DNA of 64,000 bases, taken from positions 4,030,001-4,094,000 of the forward strand of contig NZ_CP009922.3 in NCBI RefSeq assembly GCF_000993785.3, given 5' to 3'. The position numbers and the translations under genes are program-made. This stretch comes from Streptomyces xiamenensis. Lineage in GTDB: Bacteria; Actinomycetota; Actinomycetes; Streptomycetales; Streptomycetaceae. The stretch's first letter is position 1. Each line of letters starts with the position of its first letter. Below, one piece after another: positions 18,809 to 28,178 of the stretch. The notes beneath the pieces were generated by a model. That model made no database searches. It was not told the origin of the DNA and was given only the letters and a program-made list of their open reading frames with translations.

Positions 18809-19426
18809 TCAGCGCGAGGCGGCGGCCCCGCCCGCCGCCTCGAAGGCGCCCGACGCCAGCCGGTGCAGCAGGGCCGCTGTCGTCTCGCGGTCCGGAGCGG
18901 CACCCGGCCGCACCAGGCGCGGGGTGGAGTTCAGCAGGCCGAAGACCGCGTGGACGGCTGTCCGCGCCTCCGCCTCGGCCAGTCCGGGGTGCACCTCGCG
19001 CACGATCTCCACCCACAGTTCCACGTACTGCCGCTGAAGCTGCCGCACCTGCTTGCGGTCCGCCTCCGGCACCCGGTTCAGCTCCCGGTCGTGCAGGGTG
19101 ATCAGCGCGCGGTCGTCCAGCGCGAAGTCGATGTGCCCGGCGATCAGCGCGTCCAGCGCCTCGCGCGGCGGCAGCCCGGCCGCTCTGGCCTCGGCCACCC
19201 GCTGCCGTCCGCCGTCCCGCAGCCGGCTGCTGATGCCCACCAGCAGCTCGGTGAGCATGGCCTCCTTGCCGGCGAAGTGCCGGTACAGGGCCGGTCCGCT
19301 GATGCCGACTGCCGCCCCTATCTGGTCGACCCCGATGCCGAGGAAGCCGTGCTCGGCGAAGAGCCGGGACGCCTCGCGCAGGATCTGTTCTCTGCGGGTT
19401 CCGGCGGGTCCGGCGTGCGTGTTCAT
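18809..19426 (-). CDS. TetR family regulator of the leucine-catabolic operon
   Basis: A 205-residue TetR protein with helix-turn-helix REQILREASRLFAEHGFLGIGVDQIGAAVGISGPALYRHF at residues ~12-51. The C-terminal domain contains LDDRALITLHDRELNRVPEADRK, a segment seen in regulators next to acyl-CoA carboxylase operons. It is divergent from the carboxyltransferase gene across 89 bp that contain a palindromic operator. By position it is the likely repressor of genes 19516-25297 and of itself; the inducing acyl-CoA is not deducible. Confidence 0.88.
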   Translation of the reverse strand: MNTHAGPAGTRREQILREASRLFAEHGFLGIGVDQIGAAVGISGPALYRHFAGKEAMLTELLVGISSRLRDGGRQRVAEARAAGLPPREALDALIAGHIDFALDDRALITLHDRELNRVPEADRKQVRQLQRQYVELWVEIVREVHPGLAEAEARTAVHAVFGLLNSTPRLVRPGAAPDRETTAALLHRLASGAFEAAGGAAASR

Positions 19427-19447
19427 GGGTCCGATTGTAGACAGTCC

Positions 19448-19465
19448 GGTTAGCGAGCGTTAACC
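19448..19465. promoter_or_regulatory. Candidate TetR operator for leucine-catabolic operon
   Basis: Imperfect palindrome GGTTAGCGAGCGTTAACC (14 of 18 positions symmetric), 21 bp upstream of the TetR start and 50 bp upstream of the carboxyltransferase ATG. Location and symmetry fit a shared autoregulatory operator. Confidence 0.6.
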
Positions 19466-19515
19466 TGACGCTCGGCACACCGCTCCGCACAGCTGGTAAG
19501 GGAGGCCGAGCGATC

Positions 19516-21147
19516 ATGCGGCAGGCACAGACTCCGCAGGCACCGGTGCTCACCAGCGCCGCAGACCCCGCCTCGGCGGCGTACGGCGCCAACGAGGCCG
19601 CCCACCGGGAACTGGCCGCCCGGCTCCGCGAGAAACTGGCCACCGCCCGGCTCGGCGGCGGCGAACGCGCCCGCGCCCGGCACACCGCCCGCGGCAAGCT
19701 GCTGCCCCGCGACCGGGTGGACGCCCTCCTGGACCCCGGCTCGCCCTTCCTGGAACTGGCCCCGCTCGCCGCCGACGGCATGTACGACGGCCAGGCCCCC
19801 GCCGCCGGGGTGATCGCCGGCATCGGCCGGGTCTCGGGACGGCTGGCCGTCATCGTTGCCAACGACGCGACCGTCAAGGGCGGCGCGTACTTCCCGATGA
19901 CGGTCAAGAAGCATCTGCGCGCCCAGGAGATCGCCCTGGAGAACCGGCTCCCGTGCCTGTACCTCGTCGACTCCGGCGGCGCGTTCCTGCCGATGCAGGA
20001 CGAGGTCTTCCCCGACCGCGACCACTTCGGCCGGATCTTCTACCACCAGGCCAGGCTGTCGGGCGCGGGCATCCCGCAGATCGCCGCCGTGCTCGGCTCC
20101 TGCACGGCCGGCGGCGCCTACGTCCCCGCCATGAGCGACGAGGCCGTCATCGTCCGCGACCAGGGCACCATCTTCCTGGGCGGCCCGCCCCTGGTGAAGG
20201 CCGCCACCGGCGAGGTCGTCACCGCCGAGGAACTGGGCGGCGGCGACGTCCACACCAAGACCTCCGGCGTCACCGACCACCTCGCCGAGAACGACGCCCA
20301 CGCGCTGCGCATCGTCCGCAGCATCGTCTCCACCCTCCCCGCCGCGCCCGCGCCGCCCTGGGAGGTCACCGCGCCCGAGCCGCCGGCCGCCGACGAGGAG
20401 GGCCTGTACGGGGTGGTCCCCGCCGACCCGCGCACCCCCTACGACGTGCGCGAGGTCATCGCCCGGCTGGTGGACGGCTCCCGCTTCCACGAGTTCAAGG
20501 AACGCTACGGCCCCACCCTGGTCACCGGATTCGCCCGCATCCACGGCCACCCGGTCGGCGTCATCGCCAACAACGGCATCCTGTTCTCCGAATCCGCCCA
20601 GAAGGGCGCCCACTTCATCGAGCTGTGCGACCAGCGCGGCATCCCGCTGCTGTTCCTGCAGAACATCTCCGGCTTCATGGTGGGGCGGGCGTACGAGGCC
20701 GGCGGCATCGCCAAGCACGGCGCCAAGATGGTCACCGCCGTCTCCTGCGCCCGCGTCCCCAAGCTCACCGTCGTCATCGGCGGCAGCTACGGGGCCGGCA
20801 ACTACTCGATGTGCGGCCGGGCGTACAGCCCGCGCTTCCTGTGGATGTGGCCCGGCGCCAAGATCTCCGTGATGGGCGGCGAACAGGCCGCCTCCGTCCT
20901 GGCCACCGTCAAGCGCGACCAGCTGGCCGCGCGCGGCGAGGAATGGCCGGACGCCGAGGAGGAGGCGTTCAAGGAGCCCATCCGGGCCGGCTACGAGGCC
21001 CAGGGCAACGCCTACTACGCCACCGCCCGGCTGTGGGACGACGGCGTCATCGACCCGCTGCAGACCCGTACGGTCCTCGGCCTGGCGCTCACCGTGTGCG
21101 CGGGTGCCCCGCTGGGCGAGCCCGGCTACGGCGTCTTCCGGATGTGA
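19516..21147 (+). CDS. accD1: Methylcrotonyl-CoA-type carboxyltransferase beta subunit
   Basis: A 543-residue carboxyltransferase of the 3-methylcrotonyl-CoA carboxylase beta type. It has the crotonase-like double domain with [25 protein letters not shown] near residue 55, [19 protein letters not shown] near 150, the oxyanion [11 protein letters not shown] near 200, and [17 protein letters not shown] near 420. It transfers carboxyl from biotin to methylcrotonyl-CoA, step 3 of leucine breakdown, with the biotin-carrying subunit encoded next. GGGAGG precedes ATG 19516. The order carboxyltransferase, biotin carboxylase, lyase, dehydrogenase is the known Streptomyces leucine locus. Confidence 0.93.
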   Translation: MRQAQTPQAPVLTSAADPASAAYGANEAAHRELAARLREKLATARLGGGERARARHTARGKLLPRDRVDALLDPGSPFLELAPLAADGMYDGQAPAAGVIAGIGRVSGRLAVIVANDATVKGGAYFPMTVKKHLRAQEIALENRLPCLYLVDSGGAFLPMQDEVFPDRDHFGRIFYHQARLSGAGIPQIAAVLGSCTAGGAYVPAMSDEAVIVRDQGTIFLGGPPLVKAATGEVVTAEELGGGDVHTKTSGVTDHLAENDAHALRIVRSIVSTLPAAPAPPWEVTAPEPPAADEEGLYGVVPADPRTPYDVREVIARLVDGSRFHEFKERYGPTLVTGFARIHGHPVGVIANNGILFSESAQKGAHFIELCDQRGIPLLFLQNISGFMVGRAYEAGGIAKHGAKMVTAVSCARVPKLTVVIGGSYGAGNYSMCGRAYSPRFLWMWPGAKISVMGGEQAASVLATVKRDQLAARGEEWPDAEEEAFKEPIRAGYEAQGNAYYATARLWDDGVIDPLQTRTVLGLALTVCAGAPLGEPGYGVFRM

Positions 21148-21161
21148 GTGAGGGAGCAGCA

Positions 21162-23192
21162 GTGGCAGCGAACGTGATGATGGAGAGCGTGCTGGTCGCC
21201 AACCGGGGCGAGATCGCGGTGCGGATCATCCGCACCCTGCGCCGGCTGGGCATCCGCGCCATCGCCGTGTACAGCGACGCGGACGCCGGCGCCCGGCACG
21301 TGCGGGAGGCGGACACGGCCGTCCGCATCGGCCCGGCCCCGGCCGCGGACAGCTATCTGTCGATCGAGGCGCTGCTGGCGGCGGCGCGCCGCACCGGGGC
21401 CGCGGCTGTCCACCCCGGCTACGGCTTCCTGGCCGAGAACGCCGCCTTCGCGCGGGCCGTGACCGCCGCCGGGCTCACCTTCGTGGGCCCGCCGGCCGAG
21501 GCGATCGCGCTGATGGGCGACAAGATCCGCGCCAAGGAGACGGTCGCGGCGGCCGGGGTCCCGGTGGTACCCGGTGCCTCGGGAGCCGAACTGGCCGCCG
21601 CCGCCCGCAAGCTGGGCATGCCGGTGCTGCTGAAACCGTCGGCGGGCGGCGGCGGCAAAGGCATGCGGCTGGTGCGCGACGAGGCCCGCCTGGAGGAGGA
21701 GATCGGCGCCGCCCGGCGGCAGGCGCTGGCCGCCTTCGGCGACGACACCCTGCTGGTGGAACGCTGGATCGACCGGCCCCGCCACATCGAGATCCAGGTG
21801 TTCGCGGACGACCACGGCAACGTCGTCCACCTCGGCGAACGCGAGTGCTCCCTCCAGCGCCGCCACCAGAAGATCATCGAGGAGGCGCCCAGCCCGCTGC
21901 TGGACGAAGCCACCCGCGCCGCCATGGGCGAGGCCGCCGTCGCCGCCGCCCGCTCCTGCGGCTACCGGGGCGCGGGCACGGTGGAGTTCATCGTCCCCGG
22001 CGCCGACCCCGGCGCGTACTGCTTCATGGAGATGAACACCCGCCTGCAGGTCGAGCACCCCGTCACCGAACTCGTCACCGGGATCGACCTGGTGGAGTGG
22101 CAGCTGCGGGTCGCCGCCGGGCAGCCGCTGCCGCTGGGCCAGGACCGGATCACGCTCACCGGGCACGCGGTGGAGGCGCGGCTGTGCGCGGAGACGCCGC
22201 GCGTCGCGCAGGACGCGGACGGGCGGCGGCACGTGGACTTCCTGCCCTCGGCCGGGCGGGTGCTGCTGCTGCGCGAGCCGGCGGGGGAGGGGGTACGGGT
22301 GGACTCCGGGCTGCGCGCGGGCGCCGGCGGCGAGGTCGGCACGGCGTACGACCCGCTGCTCGCCAAGATCATCGCGTACGCTCCCGACCGGGCCACCGCG
22401 CTGGGCCGGCTGCGGGCCGCCCTGGGCGCCACGGTGGTGCTGGGCGTGGACACCAACGCGGGCTTCCTGCGCCGGCTGCTGGCCGACGAGCGGGTGGTGG
22501 CGGGCGCCCTGGACACCGGGCTGGTGGACGCGGACGCTGCGGCGCTCGTACCGCAGGAGGTGCCGCGGGAGGTGTACGCGGCGGCGGCGCTGCTGGCGCA
22601 CGCCGCGCTGGAGCCGGCCCCGGATCCCGACACCGGCTGGAGCGACCCGTTCGCCGCGCCGTCCGGGTGGCGGCTGGGCGCCGAACCCGCCTGGACACCG
22701 CATCCGCTGCGGGTGCCGGGGCGGGAGCCCGTCACGGTGTGCGTGCGCCCCGGGGAGGTACGGATCGGGGACGCCGACCCCGTACCCGCCCGGCTGCTGT
22801 CGGCGCCCGGCGAGCCGGACGTCCACCTCGAATATGAGGGGTACACGTATCACTTCGCGCACGCCGACGGATGGCTCGGCCGGGACGGGGACAGCTGGCA
22901 GCCGCGCCCCTACGACGCGCTGGCCGCCGCGGCGCGCGGCGGCACCGAGGCCGGCGCCGACGCCCTCACCGCGCCGATGCCCGGCACCGTCACCGTCGTC
23001 AAGGCGGCGGCCGGCGACCAGGTGAGCGCCGGGCAGACCCTGCTGGTCGTCGAGGCCATGAAGATGGAACACCTCATCACCGCCCCGCACGCCGGCACCG
23101 TCACCGCCCTCGACGTCACCGCCGGCAGCACCGTCGCCATGGACCAGGTGCTGGCCGTCGTCGCCGCCCACCAGGACGAGGAGGCCCCGTGA
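21162..23192 (+). CDS. Biotin carboxylase/BCCP subunit of the acyl-CoA carboxylase
   Basis: A 676-residue alpha subunit. Biotin carboxylase N-domain is [23 protein letters not shown], the ATP-grasp glycine loop is [14 protein letters not shown] (~residue 160), [16 protein letters not shown] lies near 290, and the C-terminal biotinyl domain has [10 protein letters not shown] (~residue 632; Lys is biotinylated). It carboxylates its own biotin with ATP and bicarbonate. GTG 21162 has GGAG 6 bp upstream; a much longer open frame starting inside the upstream gene is not coding. Its stop overlaps the next start (GTGA). Confidence 0.94.
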   Translation: MAANVMMESVLVANRGEIAVRIIRTLRRLGIRAIAVYSDADAGARHVREADTAVRIGPAPAADSYLSIEALLAAARRTGAAAVHPGYGFLAENAAFARAVTAAGLTFVGPPAEAIALMGDKIRAKETVAAAGVPVVPGASGAELAAAARKLGMPVLLKPSAGGGGKGMRLVRDEARLEEEIGAARRQALAAFGDDTLLVERWIDRPRHIEIQVFADDHGNVVHLGERECSLQRRHQKIIEEAPSPLLDEATRAAMGEAAVAAARSCGYRGAGTVEFIVPGADPGAYCFMEMNTRLQVEHPVTELVTGIDLVEWQLRVAAGQPLPLGQDRITLTGHAVEARLCAETPRVAQDADGRRHVDFLPSAGRVLLLREPAGEGVRVDSGLRAGAGGEVGTAYDPLLAKIIAYAPDRATALGRLRAALGATVVLGVDTNAGFLRRLLADERVVAGALDTGLVDADAAALVPQEVPREVYAAAALLAHAALEPAPDPDTGWSDPFAAPSGWRLGAEPAWTPHPLRVPGREPVTVCVRPGEVRIGDADPVPARLLSAPGEPDVHLEYEGYTYHFAHADGWLGRDGDSWQPRPYDALAAAARGGTEAGADALTAPMPGTVTVVKAAAGDQVSAGQTLLVVEAMKMEHLITAPHAGTVTALDVTAGSTVAMDQVLAVVAAHQDEEAP

Positions 23193-24136
23193 CCGGCGAA
23201 CTCCCCATGCGCGTCCCCGACGCGGGTCTGCCCGCCCGGGTCCGCATCCACGAGGTGGGCCCCCGGGACGGCCTGCAGAACGAGAAGACGATCGTCCCCG
23301 TCGCCGTCAAGGCCGAGTTCATCCACCGGCTGGCCGACGCCGGGCTCACCACCGTCGAGGCCACCAGCTTCGTCCACCCCGCCTGGGTCCCTCAGCTCGC
23401 GGACGCGGCGGAGCTGATGCCACTGCTGGAGGACCTCGGCGACCGCGCCGTCCGGCTGCCCGTACTGGTCCCCAACGAACGCGGCCTGGACCGCGCACTG
23501 TCGCTCGGAGTCCGCGAGATCGCGGTGTTCGCCAGCGCCACCGAGTCCTTCGCCCAGGCCAACCTCAACCGCACGGTGGACGAGACCCTCACCATGTTCG
23601 AGCCGGTGGTGAGCCGCGCGCTGCGCGCCGAGGTCCCGGTGCGCGGCTACCTCTCCATGTGCTTCGGCGACCCCTGGGAGGGGCCGGTACCGGCCGCGCA
23701 GGTGGTGCGCGTGGTGCTGCGCCTGCTCGACCTGGGGTGCGAGGAGATCAGTCTCGGGGACACCATCGGGGTCGCCACCCCGGGGCAGGTCACCGCGCTG
23801 CTCGGCGCGCTGGGGGAGGCCGGGGTGCCGCCCGGCCGGCTCGCCGTCCACTTCCACGACACCTACGGCCAGGCCCTGTCGAACACCCTCACCGCCCTGC
23901 GGCACGGCGTCACCACCGTCGACGCCTCCGCGGGCGGTCTCGGCGGCTGCCCGTTCGCCAAGAGCGCCACGGGCAACCTCGCCACCGAGGACCTGCTGTG
24001 GATGCTCCAGGGCCTGGGCATCGACACCGGCGTCGACCTGCGGCGACTCGTCGCCACCAGCGACTGGCTGGCCTCACACCTCGGCCGGCCCAGCCCTTCG
24101 CGCACCGTACGCGCGCTCTCCCACAAGGAGTCCTGA
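23189..24136 (+). CDS. hmgL: Hydroxymethylglutaryl-CoA lyase
   Basis: A 315-residue TIM-barrel lyase. It has the divalent-metal and catalytic Arg/Asp motif [11 protein letters not shown] near residue 27, metal-binding HFHDTYGQ near 224, and the HMG-CoA lyase signature loop [15 protein letters not shown] with the catalytic Cys near 257. It splits HMG-CoA to acetyl-CoA and acetoacetate, the end step of leucine catabolism. GTG 23189 overlaps the biotin carboxylase stop by 4 nt, indicating coupled translation. Length is normal for the family. Confidence 0.95.
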   Translation: MTGELPMRVPDAGLPARVRIHEVGPRDGLQNEKTIVPVAVKAEFIHRLADAGLTTVEATSFVHPAWVPQLADAAELMPLLEDLGDRAVRLPVLVPNERGLDRALSLGVREIAVFASATESFAQANLNRTVDETLTMFEPVVSRALRAEVPVRGYLSMCFGDPWEGPVPAAQVVRVVLRLLDLGCEEISLGDTIGVATPGQVTALLGALGEAGVPPGRLAVHFHDTYGQALSNTLTALRHGVTTVDASAGGLGGCPFAKSATGNLATEDLLWMLQGLGIDTGVDLRRLVATSDWLASHLGRPSPSRTVRALSHKES

Positions 24137-24139
24137 CCC

Positions 24140-25297
24140 ATGGCACTGGACCACCGCCTGACCCCGGAGCACGAAGAACTGCGCCGCACCGTGGAGGCGT
24201 TCGCCCACGACGTGGTGGCCCCGAGGATCGGGGAGTTCTACGAACGCCACGCCTTCCCGTACGAGATCGTCCGCGAGATGGCCGCCATGGGGCTGTTCGG
24301 GCTGCCGTTCCCCGAGGAGTACGGCGGCATGGGCGGCGATTACCTGGCGCTGTGCCTGGCCCTGGAGGAGCTGGCGCGGGTGGACTCCTCGGTGGCCATC
24401 ACCCTGGAGGCGGGGGTCTCGCTGGGGGCCATGCCGATTTACCGCTACGGCACCGCCGACCAGAAGGAACGCTGGCTGCCGAAGCTGTGCTCGGGCGAGA
24501 TGCTGGGCGCCTTCGGGCTGACCGAGCCCGGCGTCGGCTCCGACGCTGGGGGCACCCGTACCACTGCGGTGCGGGACGGGGACATGTGGGTGATCAACGG
24601 AACCAAGAGCTTCATCACCAACTCCGGGACCGACATCACCGGGCTCGTCACGGTCACCGCCGTCACCGGCCGCAAGCCGGACGGCTCCCCGCTGATCTCC
24701 ACCATCATCGTGCCCTCCGGCACCCCCGGCTTCACGGTGGCCCCCGCCTACTCCAAGGTCGGCTGGAACGCCTCCGACACCCGGGAGCTGTCCTTCTCCG
24801 ACGTCCGGGTGCCGGTGGAGAACCTGCTGGGGGAGGAGGGCCGCGGGTACGCCCAGTTCCTGCGGATCCTGGACGAGGGCCGGATCGCCATCTCGGCGCT
24901 GGGCACCGGGCTCGCGCAGGGCTGCGTGGACGAGTCGGTGCGGTACGCGGGGGAGCGGGAGGCGTTCGGCCGCCCGATCGGCGCCAACCAGGCCATCCAG
25001 TTCAAGCTGGCCGACATGGAGATGCGGGCGCACACGGCGCGGCTGGCCTGGCGGGACGCGGCGGCCCGGCTGATGGCGGGCGAGCCGTTCAAGAAGGAGG
25101 CGGCGATGGCCAAGCTGCACTCCTCGGACGTGGCCGTGGTCAACGCCAGGGAGGCCACCCAGATCCACGGCGGCTACGGCTTCATGAACGAGTACCCGGT
25201 CGCCAGGATGTGGCGCGACGCGAAGATCCTGGAGATCGGGGAGGGCACGAGCGAGGTCCAGCGCATGCTGATCGCCCGGGAACTCGGGCTTGTCTGA
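24140..25297 (+). CDS. acdH: Acyl-CoA dehydrogenase of the leucine operon
   Basis: A 385-residue FAD acyl-CoA dehydrogenase: LFGLPFPEEYGGMGGDYLA, FGLTEPGVGSDAGG, WVINGTKSFITNSG, and the terminal IGEGTSEVQRMLIARELG. It follows the HMG-CoA lyase by 3 bp and would feed the pathway by oxidising isovaleryl-CoA or related branched acyl-CoAs. The EGTSE Glu (~368) is at the catalytic-base position of medium-chain enzymes. Isovaleryl-CoA dehydrogenases usually have Ala or Gly there and use another Glu, so the exact substrate is open. Confidence 0.93.
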   Translation: MALDHRLTPEHEELRRTVEAFAHDVVAPRIGEFYERHAFPYEIVREMAAMGLFGLPFPEEYGGMGGDYLALCLALEELARVDSSVAITLEAGVSLGAMPIYRYGTADQKERWLPKLCSGEMLGAFGLTEPGVGSDAGGTRTTAVRDGDMWVINGTKSFITNSGTDITGLVTVTAVTGRKPDGSPLISTIIVPSGTPGFTVAPAYSKVGWNASDTRELSFSDVRVPVENLLGEEGRGYAQFLRILDEGRIAISALGTGLAQGCVDESVRYAGEREAFGRPIGANQAIQFKLADMEMRAHTARLAWRDAAARLMAGEPFKKEAAMAKLHSSDVAVVNAREATQIHGGYGFMNEYPVARMWRDAKILEIGEGTSEVQRMLIARELGLV

Positions 25298-25397
25298 CCC
25301 TTCGCGGGACGGTGGTGCGCCTGCCCCACGGCGGGGTCCGTGGGGTAGGTGGTGGGGGGAATTTGGCGTTCGCGGCCTGCTGGCACAATCTGGTGAC

Positions 25398-26294
25398 ATG
25401 GCTGAGATCACCCAGCGAGCCGGTAACTGGTATTTCGACGGCTCGGTGCTGCGCATCGTGCCCGGGCAAGGGAAGGGGGTGCATGCGCTCCGCACCGCTC
25501 TGGGGGAGCTGACCGTGCCGCTGGAGGCGGTGGCGGAGGTTTCCTTCGAGCCCGGGCGCAAGCACGACAGACTGCGGCTGCGCCTGAGGGAGGGCGCGGA
25601 TCCGCTGACACAGGCGACCGGCGGCAAGCTGCCGGCCGTGGCCGATCCGTACCTGCTGGAGGTGCCGCACGACCGGGCGGACGCCGCCCGGGAACTGGCG
25701 GCCGAGATCACCGAGGCAGTGCGGACCGCGCAGGTGCCCGCGACCGCCACCGACCGCTATCTGCTGCCGGGGCCCCAGGTGCCCATCACGCTGCACGCCT
25801 CGGACGGTGAGGCCACCTTCGACGGCGCACAGATCCGCATCGACTGGGGCTGGGGCGCGGACGACATCAAGAAGAACAGCGGCGCCCGGGTCATCGCGCT
25901 GAGCGATCTGGCCGCCGTCGAGTGGGCGCCGCCGCGGATAGAGAACGGCTTCGTCCGGCTGCACCCCAAGGGCGCGCACTCCACCTCCAAGCCCTCCCAC
26001 GACCCCAACTGCGTGGTGATGTGGGGCTGGCGCGAGGTGAAGGACGTCACCGAGTCGGCGCTGTTCGTGGCCGCGCTGGCCGCCCGGCTGCCGCACCCCT
26101 CCACCGGGGAGGGGACCGTCCCCGTGCCGGTGCCCGCGCAGCCCGAGCCGCCGCTGGTGGCGAGCGGGGACGCGGGCGGCGAGCAGGACGCGGTGCTGCG
26201 CCGGCTGTGGGAGCTGGGGGAACTGCACGACACCGGGGTCCTGACCGACGAGGAGTTCGGCGCGGCGAAGAAGGCCCTGCTCAACCGGTTGTAG
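25398..26294 (+). CDS. DUF4429/SHOCT-domain protein
   Basis: A 298-residue protein without signal peptide. Residues ~1-100 and ~120-240 are two related beta modules of DUF4429 type (GNWYFDGSVLRIVPGQGKGVHALR; DGEATFDGAQIRIDWGWGADDIKK). After a Pro-rich linker a C-terminal SHOCT motif follows (LRRLWELGELHDTGVLTDEEFGAAKKALLNRL), usually an oligomerisation module. Function is unknown. ATG 25398 is preferred because upstream codons run through the intergenic region after the dehydrogenase. It is convergent with the lipoprotein gene. Confidence 0.82.
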   Translation: MAEITQRAGNWYFDGSVLRIVPGQGKGVHALRTALGELTVPLEAVAEVSFEPGRKHDRLRLRLREGADPLTQATGGKLPAVADPYLLEVPHDRADAARELAAEITEAVRTAQVPATATDRYLLPGPQVPITLHASDGEATFDGAQIRIDWGWGADDIKKNSGARVIALSDLAAVEWAPPRIENGFVRLHPKGAHSTSKPSHDPNCVVMWGWREVKDVTESALFVAALAARLPHPSTGEGTVPVPVPAQPEPPLVASGDAGGEQDAVLRRLWELGELHDTGVLTDEEFGAAKKALLNRL

Positions 26295-26364
26295 GACAGC
26301 ACCATCCGGCCGACCGCCGGGACGTGCGGCCGTTCCGGCCGAGCGGCCCCGGCGGGCCGGTGAC

Positions 26365-27009
26365 TCAGCCGGCGGCGCCCTCCGGATCCAGGGGGGCGCC
26401 GTCGCCGTTGGGCGGGAGATCGCCGCGCCGTACCGGGGCGCCGCCGTCCTCCTGCGGCAGCGCCTCGGCCAGTTCGGCGGCGTCGGCGGGATGCGCGGCC
26501 TCCAGTGCGGCGCGCAGCAGGTCGGGGTCGGCGTCCGGGTCGGTCGTGACAACCGAGATCCGCACGCCGTCGCGGATCCGGTGGAACTCGGTGATGCCCG
26601 CCGCCCGGTCGGCGGTGATGTCCGTGTCGGCCGCGCCGGGCTCGGCCCGTTCCACCCGCAGTTCGATCGTCCCGCCCGTGGCGGAGACGTAGGAGCAGCC
26701 CCAGCCGTCCTCCCCGATGACCCCCGCCGACTGCGGCGCCAGAGTGTGGCCGGGGATCTCGGTCAGGTAGATCAGCTCCGGGGCCACGCCGGGGAACTCC
26801 GCGGGGGCGGAGGGGTCCGCCGGGTCGGCGGGCTCGGACGGGTCCGGAGCGTCGGGCGCGGCGGAGGTGTCGGCCGGCGTCGGGTCGGCGGCCTCGGCGG
26901 CGGGGGCGGCCGAGCCCTCGCTGCCGCAGGCGGTGAGCGGCAGCGCGAGCAGCGGAAGCAGCAGAACGGTCGTGGTCAGACGGCGGCGGGCCGAGCGCTG
27001 GGGGATCAT
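26365..27009 (-). CDS. Putative lipoprotein, unknown function
   Basis: A 214-residue protein with a lipoprotein signal: basic RSARRR, hydrophobic LTTTVLLLPLLALPLTAC with a lipobox LTAC ending at Cys ~28. An Ala/Pro/Asp/Ser low-complexity linker (~30-75) spans the wall. A compact exported domain follows with GWGCSYVSATGGTIELRVERAEPG and a C-terminal proline-rich tail. It lies 34 bp downstream of the siderophore-binding lipoprotein on the same strand, so it may share its iron-controlled transcript. No domain is recognised. Confidence 0.75.
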   Translation of the reverse strand: MIPQRSARRRLTTTVLLLPLLALPLTACGSEGSAAPAAEAADPTPADTSAAPDAPDPSEPADPADPSAPAEFPGVAPELIYLTEIPGHTLAPQSAGVIGEDGWGCSYVSATGGTIELRVERAEPGAADTDITADRAAGITEFHRIRDGVRISVVTTDPDADPDLLRAALEAAHPADAAELAEALPQEDGGAPVRRGDLPPNGDGAPLDPEGAAG

Positions 27010-27043
27010 GCCCGTATTCTCCGCCCGCCGTCCGTCCCCGGGA

Positions 27044-28051
27044 CTACTTCGCCGCGTCGACGCCGAAGATCTCCGCCATGTTGTCCAGCACCTGGTCCGC
27101 GCCCTGCAGGGACACCGAGGTCATCCAGATGGCGTCCTCGACCTCGTACACGGCGCCGTTCTGTACCGCGCTCAGCCGTTCCCACAGCGGGTTCGCCAGG
27201 AACCGCTCCTTGCGGTCCTCGCCCCCCGCGTACGTGGTGTAGAAGATCACATCGGCCTCGGCCTGCTCGATCTGCTCCTCGCTGATCTCCAGGGTGAACT
27301 CCTCGGGATCGCGCTGGTTCTCCGGCCGGGTCAGCCCCATGTCGGCCAGGATGATGCCGGAGAAGGTGTGCGGCAGATAGATCCGGGTGGGGCCGTCGAG
27401 GAACCGGATGACCGAGACGGTCGGATTGTCGTGCGCGGCGTTGACCGCCTCGCCGATCGCCGCCGCCCGGGTCTCGTACGCGGTGATCTGTTCCGCCGCC
27501 CGGTCCTCCGCCCCCAGCGCCTCGCCGACCAGGGCGATGTTGTCCTTCCAGGTCGGCCCGGTGGTGGCGACGAACACGGTGGGCGCGATGTCGGAGAGCG
27601 TGTCGTACAGCTCGTCGTGGCGCACCGTCGCGGAGATGATCAGATCGGGCTCCAGGAGCATGATCTGCTCCAGGTTGGGGCTCTCCAGCGGGCCCACGTC
27701 CACGGTGTCCTTGACGGCGTCGCCCAGGTACGCGGGGAAGCCGTCCAGGTTGCGGTAGCCGCCGACGCCGGCCACGAGGTTGCCGTCCAGGGCTACGACC
27801 GCCTCGACCAGGCTGTTGTCCAGCGCCACGATCCGCTGCGGTGCGGCCGGGATCTCGGTGCTGCCCTTGTCGTGGGTGATGGTGCGCGGGAACGACGCGT
27901 CGCCGGAGCCGGCGCCGGTGGCGCTGTCGTCACTGTCGGCCGGCGAGGATCCGCCGTCGGACCCGCAGCCGGCCAGCCCGGCGGCCAGCGCGGTCATCAG
28001 CGCGAAGGCGCCGACGCGGAGGCGCCAGCGGCGCCGCAGGGGGGTGGTCAC
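27044..28051 (-). CDS. Iron-siderophore ABC transporter substrate-binding lipoprotein
   Basis: A 335-residue FecB/FepB-type binding protein. The lipoprotein signal ends at LAAGLAGC. The periplasmic-binding fold has RIVALDNSLVEAVVALDGNLVAGVGGY, DVGPLESPNLEQIMLLEPDLIISAT and FVATTGPTWKDNIALVGEALG. It would deliver a ferric siderophore to the divergent permease genes. GTG 28051 is chosen because GAGGG lies 4-5 bp upstream and it starts just before the signal peptide; a longer frame would cross the iron box. Expression is probably repressed by a DmdR/IdeR-type regulator. Confidence 0.91.
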   Translation of the reverse strand: MTTPLRRRWRLRVGAFALMTALAAGLAGCGSDGGSSPADSDDSATGAGSGDASFPRTITHDKGSTEIPAAPQRIVALDNSLVEAVVALDGNLVAGVGGYRNLDGFPAYLGDAVKDTVDVGPLESPNLEQIMLLEPDLIISATVRHDELYDTLSDIAPTVFVATTGPTWKDNIALVGEALGAEDRAAEQITAYETRAAAIGEAVNAAHDNPTVSVIRFLDGPTRIYLPHTFSGIILADMGLTRPENQRDPEEFTLEISEEQIEQAEADVIFYTTYAGGEDRKERFLANPLWERLSAVQNGAVYEVEDAIWMTSVSLQGADQVLDNMAEIFGVDAAK

Positions 28052-28067
28052 GGGTCCCTCTTTCGTT

Positions 28068-28086
28068 TTAGGTAAGGCTTGCCTTG
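28068..28086. promoter_or_regulatory. Iron box (DmdR/IdeR type) upstream of binding-protein gene
   Basis: TTAGGTAAGGCTTGCCTTG closely follows the actinobacterial iron-box consensus TTAGGTTAGGCTCACCTAA. It lies 17 bp upstream of the GTG start at 28051, where a repressor would block the promoter under iron sufficiency. Confidence 0.8.
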
Positions 28087-28154
28087 GTAAGGGCGGTGTG
28101 AGCATAGCCAGCGTTCGGTGACCGGCGGAAGACGGGGGTGGCGAACCGCACAAG

Positions 28155-28173
28155 TCAGGCTTGCCTTACCTTG
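28155..28173. promoter_or_regulatory. Iron box upstream of permease operon
   Basis: TCAGGCTTGCCTTACCTTG matches the iron-box consensus at 12 of 19 positions, including AGG, CT and ACCT. It ends 5 bp before the GTG start at 28179, so the permease transcript probably starts at or very near the start codon. Confidence 0.7.
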
Positions 28174-28178
28174 TGGGC

